Below, piece by piece: positions 1 to 11,974 of a DNA stretch of 64,000 nucleotides. The stretch's first letter is position 1. Each line of letters opens with the position of its first letter. Location of the stretch: NCBI RefSeq assembly GCF_029227915.1, contig NC_079878.1, positions 29,849,501 to 29,913,500 on the forward strand. The letters are read 5' to 3'. Source of the stretch: Hydractinia symbiolongicarpus. Its lineage: Eukaryota > Cnidaria > Hydrozoa > Anthoathecata > Hydractiniidae. Both the position numbers and the translations under genes were made by a program. The notes beneath the pieces are model-generated. The model worked only from the letters and a program-made list of their open reading frames with translations. It was not told the origin of the DNA and did not search any database.

Positions 1-103
1 CATGAGACTTGTAGTTTTCAAAAAAGTTTTCATTCTTGATGAGACGCTTAATGAAAGGGGTTTAATCGCCGGCAAAGGAAAACCCACGACTTCCCGTAAA
101 TCC

Positions 104-116
104 CGGGCTTGGCCCG
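104..116. other. Short G/C inverted repeat CGGGC-TTG-GCCCG (representative copy)
   Basis: Five-base perfect arms with a three-base spacer, present in most A and B monomers just left of the CENP-B-like motif. The right arm GCCCG supplies the CCCG of that motif. Class C replaces it with ACTCGGCCCG and class D with GGGTTTGGCCCG, so it is class-specific. Confidence 0.6.
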
Positions 117-126
117 TATAGTCGAA
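113..126 (-). other. CENP-B-box-like motif, one base short (representative copy)
   Basis: Read on the minus strand the monomer has TTCG, ACT, A, TA, CGGG. The mammalian CENP-B box core is TTCG, four bases, A, two bases, CGGG. All nine fixed bases are therefore present, but the first spacer is three bases rather than four. The plus-strand string CCCGTATAGTCGAA recurs in most class A, B, D and E monomers. It is lost in class C (TCAAAAG) and in variants with TAGTGGTATG or TAGTTGTATG. Binding by any CENP-B-like protein is inference: the shorter spacer could abolish it, and the host may have no such protein. Confidence 0.4.
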
Positions 127-406
127 TGTATGCAAAGAAAGTACCCTGTGAGTAAACTCATTTACCGAACGATTTTTTAAATTATTTTTCCACAACTAAA
201 ACGCATGAGACTTGTAGTTTTCAAAAATGTTTTCATTTTTGATGAAACGCTTAATGAAAGGGGTTTAATCGCCGGCAAACGAAAACCCGCGAGTTCCCGT
301 AAATCCCGGGCTTGGCCCGTATAGCCGAATGTATACAAAGAAAGTACCCTGTGAGTAAACTCATTTCCAGAACGATTTTTTAAATTATTTTTTCACTACT
401 AAAACG

Positions 407-609
407 CATAAGACTTGTAGTTTTCAAAAATGTTTTCATTTTTGATGAGACCCTGAATAAAAGAAGTTTAATCGCCGGCAAACGAAAACCTGCGATTTCC
501 CGTAAATCCAGGGCTTGGCCCGTATAGTCGAATGTATACATAGAAAGTACCCAGGGAGTAAACTCATTTACCGAACGATTTTTTAAATTATTTTTCCACC
601 ACTAAAACG
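407..609 (+). repeat. Representative class B monomer (203 bp)
   Basis: Class B begins CATAAG rather than CATGAG and carries GAGACCCTGAATAAAAGAAG, usually CCCGCGATTT, TACATAGAAAG and CCAGGGAG. It is usually preceded by a monomer ending TTTTTTCACTACTAAAACG and usually ends TTTTTCCACCACTAAAACG itself. It contains the perfect inverted repeat TCAAAAATG / CATTTTTGA. B and A monomers interleave across the middle of the window, often as A-B or A-A-B groups. This copy has the variant CCTGCGATTT and TCCAGGGC. Confidence 0.93.
424..445. other. Perfect 9-bp inverted repeat with TTTT loop (representative copy)
   Basis: Arms TCAAAAATG (424-432) and CATTTTTGA (437-445) are exact reverse complements separated by TTTT. 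The structure is intact in class B and E monomers. It carries one mismatch in class D (TCAGAAATG) and is broken by two mismatches in class A (TCAAAAAAG / CATTCTTGA). It could extrude as a cruciform or fold in a transcript. A rho-independent terminator is not implied. Confidence 0.75.
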
Positions 610-3600
610 CATGAGACTTGTAGTTTTCAAAAAAGTTTTTATTCTTGATGAGACGCTTAATGAAAGGGGTTTAATCGCCGGCAAACGAAAACCCGCCATT
701 TCCCGTAAACCCAGGACTCGGCCCGTATAGTCAAAAGTATACAAAGAAAGTACCCAGGGAGTAAACTCATTTCCCGAACGATTTTTTAAAATATTTTTTC
801 ACCACTACAACGCATGAGACTTGTAGTTTTCAGAAATGTTTTCATTTTTGATAAGACGCTTAATGAAAGTGGTTTAATTGCCGGCAAACGAAAACCCGCG
901 ATTTTCCGTAAATCCCGGTTTTGGCCCGTATAGTCGAATGTATACAAAGAAAGTACCCTGTGAGTAAACTCATTTCCAAAACGATTTTTGAAATTATCTT
1001 TTCACCACTAAAACGCATGAGACTTGTAGTTTTCAAAAATGTTTTCATTCTTGATGAGACGCTGAATAAAAGAAGTTTAATCGCCGGCAAACGCAAACCT
1101 GCGATTTCCCGTAAATCCCGGGCTTGGCCTGTATAGTCGAATGTATACAAAGAAAGTACCCAGGGAGTAAACTCATTTACCGAACGATTTTTTAAGTTAT
1201 TTTTCCACCACTAAAACGCATGAGACTTGTAGTTTTCAAAATAGTTTTCATTCTTGATGAGACGCTTAATGAAAGGGGTTTAATCGCCGGCAAACGAAAA
1301 CCCACGATTTCCCGTAAATCCCGGGCTTGGCCCGTATAGTCGAATGTATACAAAGAAAGTACCCTGTGAGTAAACTCACTTCCAGAACGATTTTTTAAAT
1401 TATTTTTTCACTACTAAAACGCATAAGACTTGTAGTTTTCAAAAATGTTTTCATTTTTGATGAGACCCTGAATAAAAGAAGTTTAATCGCCGCCAAACGA
1501 AAACCCGCGATTTCCCGTAAATCCCGGGCTTGGCCCGTATAGTCGAATGTATACATAGAAAGTACCCAGGGAGTAAACTCATTCACCGAACGATTTTTTA
1601 AATTATTTTTCCACCACTAAAACGCATGAGACTTGTAGTTTTCAAAAAAGTTTTCATTCTTGATGAGACGCTTAATGAAAGGGGTTTAATCGCCGGCAAA
1701 GGAAAACCCACGACTTCCCGTAAATCCCGGGCTTGGCCCGTATAGTCGAATGTATACAAAGAAAGTACCCTGTGAGTAAACTCATTTACCGAACGATTTT
1801 TTAAATTATTTTTCCACCACTAAAACGCATGAGACTTGCAGTTTTCAAAAATGTTTTCATTTTTGATGAAACGCTTAATGAAAGGGGTTTAATCGCCGGC
1901 AAACGAAAACCCGCGAGTTCCCGTAAATCCCGGGCTTGGCCCGTATAGTCGAATGTATAAAAAGAAAGTACCCTGTGAGTAAACTCATTTCCAGAACGAT
2001 TTTTTAATTTATTTTTTCACTACTAAAACGCATAAGACTTGTAGTTTTCAAAAATGTTTTCATTTTTGATGAGACCCTGAATAAAAGAAGTTTAATCGCC
2101 GGCAAACGAAAACCTGCGATTTCCCGTAAATCCCGGGCTTGGCCCGTATAGTCGAATGTATACATAGAAAGTACCCAGGGAGTAAACTCATTTACCGAAC
2201 GATTTTTTAAATTATTTTTCCACCACTACAACGCATGAGACTTGTAGTTTTCAAAAAAGTTTTTATTCTTGATGAGACGCTTAATGAAAGGGGTTTAATC
2301 GCCGGCAAACGAAAACCCACGATTTCCTGTAAATCCCGGGCTTGGCCCGTATAGTCGAATGTGTACAAAGAAAGTAACCTTTGAGTAAACTCATTTCCAG
2401 AACGATTTTTTAAATTATTTTTTCACTACTAAAACGCATAAGACTTGTAGTTTTTAAAAATGTTTTCATTTTTGATGAGACCCTGAATAAAAGAAGTTTA
2501 ATCGCCGGCAAACGAAAACCCGCGATTTCCCGTAAATCCCGGGCTTGGCCCGTATAGTTGTATGTATCTAAAGAAAGTACCCAGTGAGTAAACTGATTTC
2601 CCGAACGATTTTTCAAATTATTTCTGCACCACTAGAACAAATGAGACTTGTAGTTTTCAAAAATGTTTTCATTTTTAATGAGAAGATTAATGAAAGAGGT
2701 TTAATCGCTGGCAAACGAAAACCCGCGATTTCCCGTAAATCCCGGGCTTGGCCCGTATAGTCGAATGTATACAAAGAAAGTACCCAGGGAGTAAACTCAT
2801 TTCCCAAACGATTTTTTAAATTATTATTTCACCACTAAAGCCCATGAGACTTGTAGTTTTTAAAAATGTTTTCATTTTTGATGAGACGCTGAATAAAAGG
2901 AGTTTAATCGCCGGCAAACGAAGACCCGCCATTTCCCGTAAACCCAGGACTCGGCCCGTATAGTCAAAAGTATACAAAGAAAGTACCCAGGGAGTAAACT
3001 CATTTCCCGAACGATTTTTTAAAATATTTTTTCACCACTACAACGCATGAGACTTGTAGTTTTCAAAAATGTTTTCATTCTTGATGAGACGCTGAATAAA
3101 AGAAGTTTAATCGCCGGCAAACGCCAACCTGCAATTTCCCGTAAATCTCGGGCTTGGCCCGTATAGTCGAATGTATACAAAGAAAGTACCCAGGGAGTAA
3201 ACTCATTTACCGAACGATTTTTTAAATTATTTTTTCACTACTAAAACGCATAAGACTTGTAGTTTTCAAAAATGTTTTCATTTTTGATGAGGCCCTGAAT
3301 AAAAGAAGTTTAATCGCCGGCAAACGAAAACCCGCGATTTCCCGTAAATCCCGGGCTTGGCCCGTATAGTCGAATGTATAAATAAAAACTACCCAGGGAG
3401 TAAACTCATTTACCGAACGATTTTTTAAATTATTTTTCCACCACTAAAACGCATGAGACTTGTAGTTTTTAAAAAAGTTTTCATTCTTGATGAGACGCTT
3501 TATGAAAGGGGTTTAATCGCCGGCAAAGGAAAACCCACGACTTCCCGTAAATCCCGGGCTTGGCCCCTATAGTCGAATGTATACAAAGAAAGTACCCTGT

Positions 3601-5278
3601 GAGTAAACTCATTTACCGAACGATTTTTTAAATTATTTTTCCACTACTAAAACGCATGAGACTTATAGTTTTCAAAAAAGTTTTCATTCTTGATGAGACG
3701 CTTAATGAAAGGGGTTTAATCGCCGGCAAACGAAAACCGACGATTTCCCGTAAATCCCGGGCTTGGCCCGTATAGTCGAATGTATACAAAGAAAGTACCC
3801 TGTGAGTAAACTCATTTCCAGAACGATTTTTTAAATTATTTTTTAACTACTAAAACGCATAAGACTTGTAGTTTTCAAAAATGTTTTCATTTTTGATGAG
3901 ACCCTGAATAAAAGAAGTTTAATCGCCGGCAAACGAAAACCCGCGATTTCCCGTAAATCCCGGGCTTGGCCCGTATAGTCGAATGTATACATAGAAAGTA
4001 CCCAGGGAGTAAACTCATTTCCCGAACAATTTTTCAAATTATTTTGTCACCACTAAAACGCATGAGACTTGTAGTTTTCAAAAGTGTTTTCATTTTTAAT
4101 GAGACGCTGAATAAAAGACGTTTAATCGCTGGCAAACAAAAACCGGCGATTTCCCGTAAAACCGGGCTTGGCCCGTATAGTTGTATGTATCTAAAGAAAG
4201 TACCCAGGGAGTAAACTGATTTCCCGAACGATTTTTCAAATTATTTCTGCACCACTAGAACAAATGAGACTTGGAGTTTTCAAAAATGTTTTCATTTTTA
4301 ATGAGAAGATTAATGAAAGAGGTTTAATCGCCGGCAAACGAAAACCCGCGATTTCCCGTAAATCCCGGGCTTGGCCCGTATAGTGGAATGTATACAAAGA
4401 AAGTACCCAGGGAGTAAACTCATTTCCCAAACGATTTTTTAAATTATTATTTCACCACTAAAGCCCATGAGACTTGTAGTTTTTAAAAATGTTTTCATTT
4501 TTGATGAGACGCTGATTAAAAAGAGTTTAATCGCCGGCAAACGAAAACCCGCGATTTCCCGTAAATCCCGGGTTTTGCCCGTATAGTCGAATGTATTCAA
4601 AGAAAGTACCCTGTGAGTAAACTCATTTCCAAAACGATTTTTGAAATTATCTTTTCACCACTAAGACGCATGAGACTTGTAGTTTTCAAAAATGTTTTCA
4701 TTCTTGATTAGACGCTGAATAAAAGAAGTTTAATCGCCGGCAAACGCAAACCTGCGATTTCCCGTAAATCCCGGGCTTGGCCCGTATAGTCGAATGTATA
4801 CAAAGAAAGTACCCAGGGAGCAAACTCATTTACCGAACGATTTTTTAAACTATTTTTTCACTACTAAAACGCATAGGACTTGTAGTTTTCAAAAATGTTT
4901 TCATTTTTGATGAGACCCTCAATAAAAGACGTTTAATCGCCGGCAAACGAAAACCCGCGATTTCCCGTAAATCCCGGGCTTGGCCCGTATAGCCGAATGT
5001 ATACATAGAAAGTACCCAGGGAGTAAACTCATTTACCGAACGATTTTTTAAATTATTTTTCCACCACTAAAACGCATGAGACTTGTAGTTTTCAAAAAAG
5101 TTTTCATTCTTGATGAGACGCTTAATGAAAGGGGTTTAATCGCCGGCAAAGGAAAACCCACGACTTCCCGTAAATCCCGGGCTTGGCCCGTATAGTCGAA
5201 TGTATACAAAGAAAGTACCCTGTGAGTAAACTCATTTACCGAACGATTTTTTAAATTATTTTTCCACCACTGAAACGC

Positions 5279-8200
5279 ATGACACTTGTAGTTTTCAAAA
5301 AAGTTTTCATTCTTGATGAGACGCTTAATGAAAGGGGTTTAATCGCCGGCAAACGAAAACCCACGATTTCCCGTAAATCCCGGGCTTGGCCCGTATAGTC
5401 GAATGTATACAAAGAAAGTACTCTGTGAGTAAACTCATTTCCAGAACGATTTTTTAAATTATTTTTTAACTACTAAAACGCATAAGACTTGTAGTTTTCA
5501 AAAATGTTTTCATTTTTGATGAGACCCTGAATAAAAGAAGTTTAATCGCCGGCAAACGAAAACCCGCGATTTCCCGTAAATCCCGGGCTTGGCCCGTATA
5601 GTCGAATGTATACATAGAAAGTATCCAGGGAGTAAACTCATTTCCCGAACAATTTTTTAAATTATTTTTTCACCACTAAAACGCATGAGACCTGTAGTTT
5701 TCAAAAATGATTTCATTTTTGATGAAACGCTTAATGAAAGGAGATTAATCGCCGGCAAACGAAAACCCGCGAATTCCCGTAAATCCCAGGCTTGGCCCGC
5801 ATAGTCGAATGTATACAAAGAAAGTACCCTGTGAGTAAACTCATTTCCAAAACGATTTTTTAAATTAGTTTTTCACCACTAAAACGCATAAGACTTGTAG
5901 TTTTCAAAAATGTTTTCATTTTTGATGAGACGCTAAATAAAAGAAGTTTATTCGGCGTCAATCGAAAACCCGCGATTTCCCGTAAAACCCGGGCTTGGCC
6001 CGTATAGTCAAAAGTATACAAAGAAAGTACCCAGGGAGTAAACTTACTTACCAAACGATTTTTCAAATTATTTTGTCACCACTAAAACGCATGAGACTTG
6101 TAGTTTTCAAAAATGTTTTCATTTCTGATGAGGCGCTGAATAAAAGAAGTTTTATCGCTGGCAAACGAAAACCCGCGATTTCCCGTAAAACCCGGGCTTG
6201 GCCCGTATAGTGGTATGCATCTAAAGAAAGTACCCTGTGAGTAAACTCATTTACCGAACGATTTTTTAAATTATTTTTCCACCACTAAAACGCATGACAC
6301 TTGTAGTTTTCAAAAAAGTTTTCATTCTTGATGAGACGCTTAATTAAAGGGGTTTAATCGCCGGCAAACGAAATCCCACGATTTCCGTAAATCCCGGGCT
6401 TGGCCCGTATAGTCGAATGTATACAAAGAAAGTACCCTGTGAGTAAACTCATTTCCAGAACGATTTTTTAAATTATTTTTTTACTACTAAAACGCATAAG
6501 ACTTGTAGTTTTCAAAAATGCTTTCATTTTTGATGAGACCCTGAATAAAAGAAGTTTAATCGCCGGCAAACGAAAACCCGCGATTTCCCGTAAATCCCGG
6601 GCTTGGCCCGTATAGTCGAATGTATACATAGAAAGTACCCAGGGAGTAAACTCATTTCCCGAACAATTTTTTAAATTATTTTTACACCACTAAAACGCAT
6701 GAGACCTGTAGTTTTCAAAAATGTTTTCATTTTTGATGAAACGCTTAATGAAAGGAGTTTAATCGCCGGCAAACGAAAACCCGCGAATTCCCGTAAATCC
6801 CAGGCTTGGCCCGTATAGTCGAATGTATACAAAGAAAGTACCCTGTGAGTAAACTCATTTCCAAAACGATTTTTTAAATTAGTTTTTCACCACTAAAACG
6901 CATAAGACTTGTAGTTTTCAAAAATGTTTTCATTTTTGATGAGACGCTAAATAAAAGAAGTTTAATCGCCGTCAAACGAAAACCCGCGATTTCCCGTAAA
7001 ACCCGGGCTTGGCCCGTATAGTCAAAAGTATACAAAGAAAGTACCCAGGGAGTAAACTTACTTACCAAACGATTTTTTAAATTATTTTGTCACCACTAAA
7101 ACGCATGAGACTTGTAGTTTTCAAAAGTGTTTTCATTTTTGATGAGGCGCTGAATAAAAGAAGTTTTATCGCTGGCAAACGAAAACCCGCGATTTCCCGT
7201 AAAACCCGGGCTTGGCCCGTATAGTGGTATGTATCTAAAGAAAGTACCCTGGGAGTAAACTCATTTAATGAACGATTTTTTAAATTATTTTTCCACCACA
7301 AAAACGCATGACACTTGTAGTTTTTAAAAAAGTTTTCATTCTTCATAAGACGCTTAATTGAAGGGGTTTAATCGCCGGCAAACGAAAACCCACGATTTCC
7401 CGTAAATCCCGGGCTTGGCCCGTATAGTCGAATGTATACAAAGAAAGTACCCTGTGAGTAAACTCATTTCCAGAACGATTTTTTAAATTATTTTTTAACT
7501 ACTAAAACGCATAAGACTTGTAGTTTTCAAAAATGTTTTCATTTTTGATGAGACCCTGGATAAAAGAAGTTTAATCGCCGGCAAACGAAAACCCGCGATT
7601 TCCCGTAAATCCCGGGCTTGGCCCGTATAGTCGAATGTATACATAGAAAGTACCCAGGGAGTAAACTCATTTCCCGAACAATTTTTTAAATTATTTTTTC
7701 ACCACTAAAACGCATGAGACCTGTAGTTTTCAAAAATGTTTTCATTTTTGATGAAACGCTTAATGAAAGGAGTTTAATCGCCGGCAAACGAAAACCCGCG
7801 AATTCCCGTAAATCTCAGGCTTGGCCCGTATAGTCGAATGTATACAAAGAAAGTACCCTGTGAGTAAACTCATTTCCAAAACGATTTTTTAAATTAGTTT
7901 TTCACCACTAAAACGCATAAGACTTGTAGTTTTCAAAAATGTTTTCATTTTTGATGAGACGCTAAATAAAAGAAGTTTAATCGCCGTCAAACGAAAACCC
8001 GCGATTTCCCGTAAAACCCGGGCTTGGCCCGTATAGTCAAAAGTATACAAAGAAAGTTCCCAGGGAGTAAACTTACTTTCCAAACGATTTTTCAAATTAT
8101 TTTGTCACCACTAAAATGCATGAGACTTGTAGTTTTCAAAAGTGTTTTCATTTTTGATGAGGCGCTGAATAAAAGAAGTTTTATCGCTGGCAAACGAAAA

Positions 8201-8321
8201 CCCGCGATTTCCCGTAAAACCCGGGCTTGGCCCGTATAGTGGTATGTATCTAAAGAAAGTACCCAGGGAGTAAACTGATTTCCCGAACGATTTTTCAAAT
8301 TATTTCTGCACCACTAGAACA
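5279..8321 (+). repeat. Three tandem copies of a 5-monomer HOR (~1014 bp)
   Basis: Copies start at 5279, 6293 and 7307, each at CATGACACTTG. Monomer order is A (GACACTTG), B preceded by TTTTTTAACTAC or TTTTTTTACTAC, an A variant with GACCTGTAG, GATGAAACGC and CCGCGAATTCC, a B variant with CGCTAAATAAAAG and TCAAAAG, and one with GATGAGGCGCTG ending TAGTGGTATG. The first unit has one-base and few-base differences from the others, such as CTGTGAG against CAGGGAG. Confidence 0.85.
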
Positions 8322-11300
8322 AATGAGACTTGTAGTTTTCAAAAATGTTTTCATTTTTGATAAGACGCTTAATGAAAGGGGTTTAATCGCCGGCAAACGA
8401 AAACCCGCAATTTCCCGTAAATCTCGGGTTTGGCCCGTATATTCGAATGTATACAAAGAAAGTACCCTGTGAGTAAACTCATTTCCAAAACGATTTTTTA
8501 AATTATCTTTTCACCACTAAAACGCATGAGACTTGTAGTTTTCAAAAATGTTTTCATTCTTGATGAGACGCTGAACAAAAGAAGTTTAGTCGCCGGCAAA
8601 CGCAAACCTGCGATTTCCCGTAAATATCGCGCTTGGCCCGTATAGTCGAATGTATACAAAGAAAGTACCCAGGGAGTAAACTCATTTACCAAACGATTTT
8701 TTAAATTATTTTTCCACCACTAAAACGCATGAGACTTTTAGTTTTCAAAAAAATTTTCATTCTTGATGAGACGCTTAATGAAAGGGGTTTAATCGCCGGC
8801 AAACGAAAACCCACGATTTCCCGTAAATCCCGGGCTTGGCCCGTATAGTCGAATGTATACAAAGAAAGTACCCTATGAGTAAACTCATTTCCAGAACGAT
8901 TTTTTAAATTATTTTTTAACTACTAAAACGCATAAGACTTGTAGTTTTCAAAAATGTTATCATTTTTGATGAGACCCTGAATAAAAGAAGTTTAATCGCC
9001 GGCAAACGAAAACCCGCGATTTCCCGTAAATCCCGGGCTTGGCCCGTATAGTCGAATGTATACATAGAAAGTACCCAGGGAGTAAACTCATTTCCCGAAC
9101 AATTTTTTAAATTATTTTTTCACCACTAAAACGCATGAGACCTGTAGTTTTCAAAAATGTTTTCATTTTTGATGAAACGCTTAATGAAAGGAGTTTAATC
9201 GCCGGCAAACAAAAACCCGCGAATTCCAGTAAATCCCAGGCTTGGCCCGTATAGTCGAATGTATACAAAGAAAGTACCCTGTGAGTAAACCCATTTCCAA
9301 AACGATTTTTTAAATTAGTTTTTCACCACTAAAACGCATAAGACTTGTAGTTTTCAAAAATGTTTTCATTTTTGATGAGACGCTGAATAAAAGAAGTTTA
9401 ATCGCCGTCAAACGAAAACCCGCGATTTCCCGTAAAACCCGGGCTTGGCCCGTATAGTGGTATGTATCTAAAGAAAGTACCCAGGGAGTAAACTGATTTC
9501 CCGAACGATTTTTCAAATTATTTCTGCACCACTAGAACAAATGAGACTTGTAGTTTTAAAAAATGTTTTCATTTTTGATAAGACGCTTAATGAAAGTGGT
9601 TTAATCGCCGGCAAACGAAAACCCGCGATTTCCCGTAAATCTCGGGTTTGGCCCGTATAGTCGAATGTATACAAAGAAAGTACCCTGTGAGTAAACTCAT
9701 TTCCAAAACGATTTTTTAAATTATCTTTTCACCACTAAAACGCATGAGACTTGTAGTTTTCAAAAATGTTTTCATTCTTGATGAGACGCTGAATAAAAGA
9801 AGTTTAATCGCCGGCAAACGCAAACCTGCGATTTCCCGTAAATCCCGGGCTTGGCCCGTATAGTCGAATGTATACAAAGAAGGTACCCAGGGAGTAAACT
9901 CATTTACCGAACGATTTTTTAAATTATTTTTCCACCACTAAAACGCATGAGACTTGTAGATTTCAAAAAAGTTTTCATTCTTGATGAGACGCTTAATGAA
10001 AGGGGTTTAATCGCCAACAAACGAAAACCCACGATTTCCCGTAACTCCGGGCTAGGCCCGTATAGTCAAATGTATACAAAGAAAGTACCCTGTGAGTAAA
10101 CTCATTTCCAGAACGATTTTTTAAATTATTTTTCCACCACTAAAACGCATGAGACTTGTAGATTTCAAAAAAGTTTTCATTCTTGATGAGACGCTTAATG
10201 AAAGGGGTTTAATCGCCGGCAAACGAAAACCCACGATTTCCCGTAAGTCCCGGGCTAGGCCCGTATAGTCAAATGTATACAAAGAAAGTACCCTGTGAGT
10301 AAACTCATTTCCAGAACGATTTTTTAAATTATTTTTTCACTACTAAAACGCATAAGACTTGTAGTTTTCAAAAATGTTTTCATTTTTGATGAGACCCTGA
10401 ATAAAAGAAGTTTAATCGCCGGCAAACGAAAACCTGCAATTTCCCGTAAATCCCGGGCTTGGCCCGTATAGTCGAATGTATACATAGAAAGTACCCAGGG
10501 AGTAAACTCATTTACCGAACGATTTTTTAAATTATTTTTCCACCACTAAAACGCATGAGACTTGTAGTTTTCAAAAAAGTTTTCATTCTTGATGAGACGC
10601 TTAATGAAAGGGGTTTAATCGCCGGCAAACGAAAACTCACGATTTCCTGTAAATCCCGGGCTTGGCCCGTATAGTCGAATGTATACAAAGAAAGTACCCT
10701 GTCAGTAAACTTATTTACCGAACGATTTTTTAAATTATTTTTCCACCACTAAAACGCATGAGGCTTGTAGTTTTCAAAAAAGTTTTCATTCTTGATGAAA
10801 CGCTTAATGAAAGGGGTTTAATCGCCGGCAAACGAAAACCCACGATTTCCCGTAAATCCCGGGGTTGGCCCGTATAGTCGAATGTATACAAAGAAAGTAC
10901 CCTGTGAGTAAACTCATTTCCAGAACGATTTTTTAAATTATTTTTTCACTACTAAAACGCATAAGACTTTTAGTTTTCAAAAATGTTTTCATTTTTGATG
11001 AGACCCTGAATAAAAGAAGTTTAATCGCCGGCAAACGAAAACCCGCGATTTCCCGTAAATCCCGGGCTTGGCCCGTATAGTCGAATGTATACATAGAAAG
11101 TACCCAGGGAGTAAACTCATTTCCCGAACAATTTTTTAAATTATTTTTTCACCACTAAAACGCATGAGACCTGTAGTTTTCAAAAATGTTTTCATTTTTG
11201 ATGAAACGCTTAATGAAAGGTGTTTAATCGCCGGCAAACGAAAACCCGCGAGTTCCCGTAAATCCCGGGCTTGGCCCGTATATTCGAATGTATACAAAGA

Positions 11301-11974
11301 AAGTACCCTGTGAGTAAACTCATTTCCAGAACGATTTTTTAAGTTAGTTTTTCACCACTAAAACGCATAAGACTTGTAGTTTTCAAAAATGTTTTCAGTT
11401 TTGATGAGACGCTGAATAAAAGAAGTTTTATCGCTGTCAAACGAAAACCCGCGATTTCCCGTAAAACGCGGCCTTGGCCCGTATAGTCGAATGTATACAA
11501 AGAAAGTACCCAGGGAGTAATTTTACTTACCAAACGATTTCTCAAATTATTTTGTCACCACTAAAACGCATGAGACTTGAAGTTTTCAAAAATGTTTTCA
11601 TTTTTGATAAGACGCTTAATGAAAGTGGTTTAATCGCCGGCAAATGAAAACCCGCGATTTCCCGTAAATCTCGGGTTTGGCCCGTATAGTCGAATGTGTA
11701 CAAAGAAAGTACCCTGTGAGTAAACTCATTTCCAAAACGATTTTTTAAATTATCTTTTCACCACTAAAACACATGAGACTTGTAGTTTTCAAAAATGTTT
11801 TCATTCTTGATGAGACGCTGAACAAAAGAGGTTTAGTTGCCGGCAAACGCAAACCTGCGATTTCCCGTAAATATCGGGCTTGGCCCGTATAGTCGAATGT
11901 ATACAAAGAAAGTACCCAGGGAGTAAACTCATTTACCGAACGATTTTTTAAATTATTTTTCCACCACTAAAACG
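8322..11974 (+). repeat. Mixed-class units spaced 1218 and 2029 bp
   Basis: D-like monomers (GATAAGACGC) start at 8322, 9540 and 11569. The first interval is six monomers, the second ten minus one base. Each D is followed by an E-like unit with CGCAAACCTGCG. Monomers of the preceding 5-mer domain reappear at about 8931-9539, but with the last two fused into one hybrid. Two A monomers with GTAGATTTC at about 9946 and 10149 form a recent tandem monomer duplication. Confidence 0.7.
9337..9539 (+). repeat. Hybrid monomer joining two adjacent members of the 5-mer
   Basis: The left part matches the CATAAG, CGCCGTCAAACG monomer of the 5-mer domain. The right part matches its neighbour, with TAGTGGTATGTATCTAAAG followed by CTGATTTCCCG and ACTAGAACA. 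The two are separate, adjacent monomers at 7.9-8.3 kb. A single 203 bp hybrid is the expected product of unequal exchange between neighbours out of register by one unit. Confidence 0.65.

Larger units (their letters stand above)
1..203 (+). repeat. Representative class A monomer (203 bp)
   Basis: First full unit of the window, used as reference for positions inside the monomer. Class A marks are CATGAG at 1, TTCATTCTTGATGAGACGC, AAAGGGGTTTAATC, CCCACGA, and usually TACAAAG followed by CCTGTGAG. This copy has the local variants GGAAAACCCACGACTT and GTATGCAAAG, shared with the unit at 1625. Recognition sites conserved in most monomers are CCCGGG at 102-107 and GCCGGC in the middle, with GTATAC (altered in this copy) and TTTAAA towards the right end. 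These would give a 203 bp ladder on digestion. Class A is the most common type between 12 and 35 kb. Confidence 0.95.
1..5278 (+). repeat. Mixed-class domain with diverged 8-mer periodicity (~1624 bp)
   Basis: The units at 1, 204 and 407 (variants GGAAAACCCACGACTT, GATGAAACGC, CCTGCGATTT) recur in the same order at 1625, 1828 and 2031, a lag of 1624 bp or eight monomers. The rare TAGTTGTATGTATCTAAAG at about 2556 recurs at 4179, a lag of 1623 bp. Each is followed by a monomer starting AATGAGAC after ACTAGAACA. The copies differ at several per cent by eye, more than the units further right, so this looks like an older, decaying HOR. Confidence 0.7.

Noticed and set aside
60-85. A second CENP-B-like site on the minus strand (TTCGTTTGCCGGCGATT)
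   Set aside because: It matches the first half TTCGTT of the mammalian box in units with AACGAA, but lacks the central A and the CGGG half.
424-445. Rho-independent terminator
   Set aside because: The hairpin is A/T-only in its loop and nearly so in its stem, has no G/C stem, recurs in a eukaryote-type satellite and has no gene upstream.
921-8239. Plus-strand open frames of about 71-82 codons starting MARIV
   Set aside because: They span the junction of two monomers in the left domain and are absent in most copies because of ordinary substitutions. They are repeat shadows with no sign of codon-level conservation.
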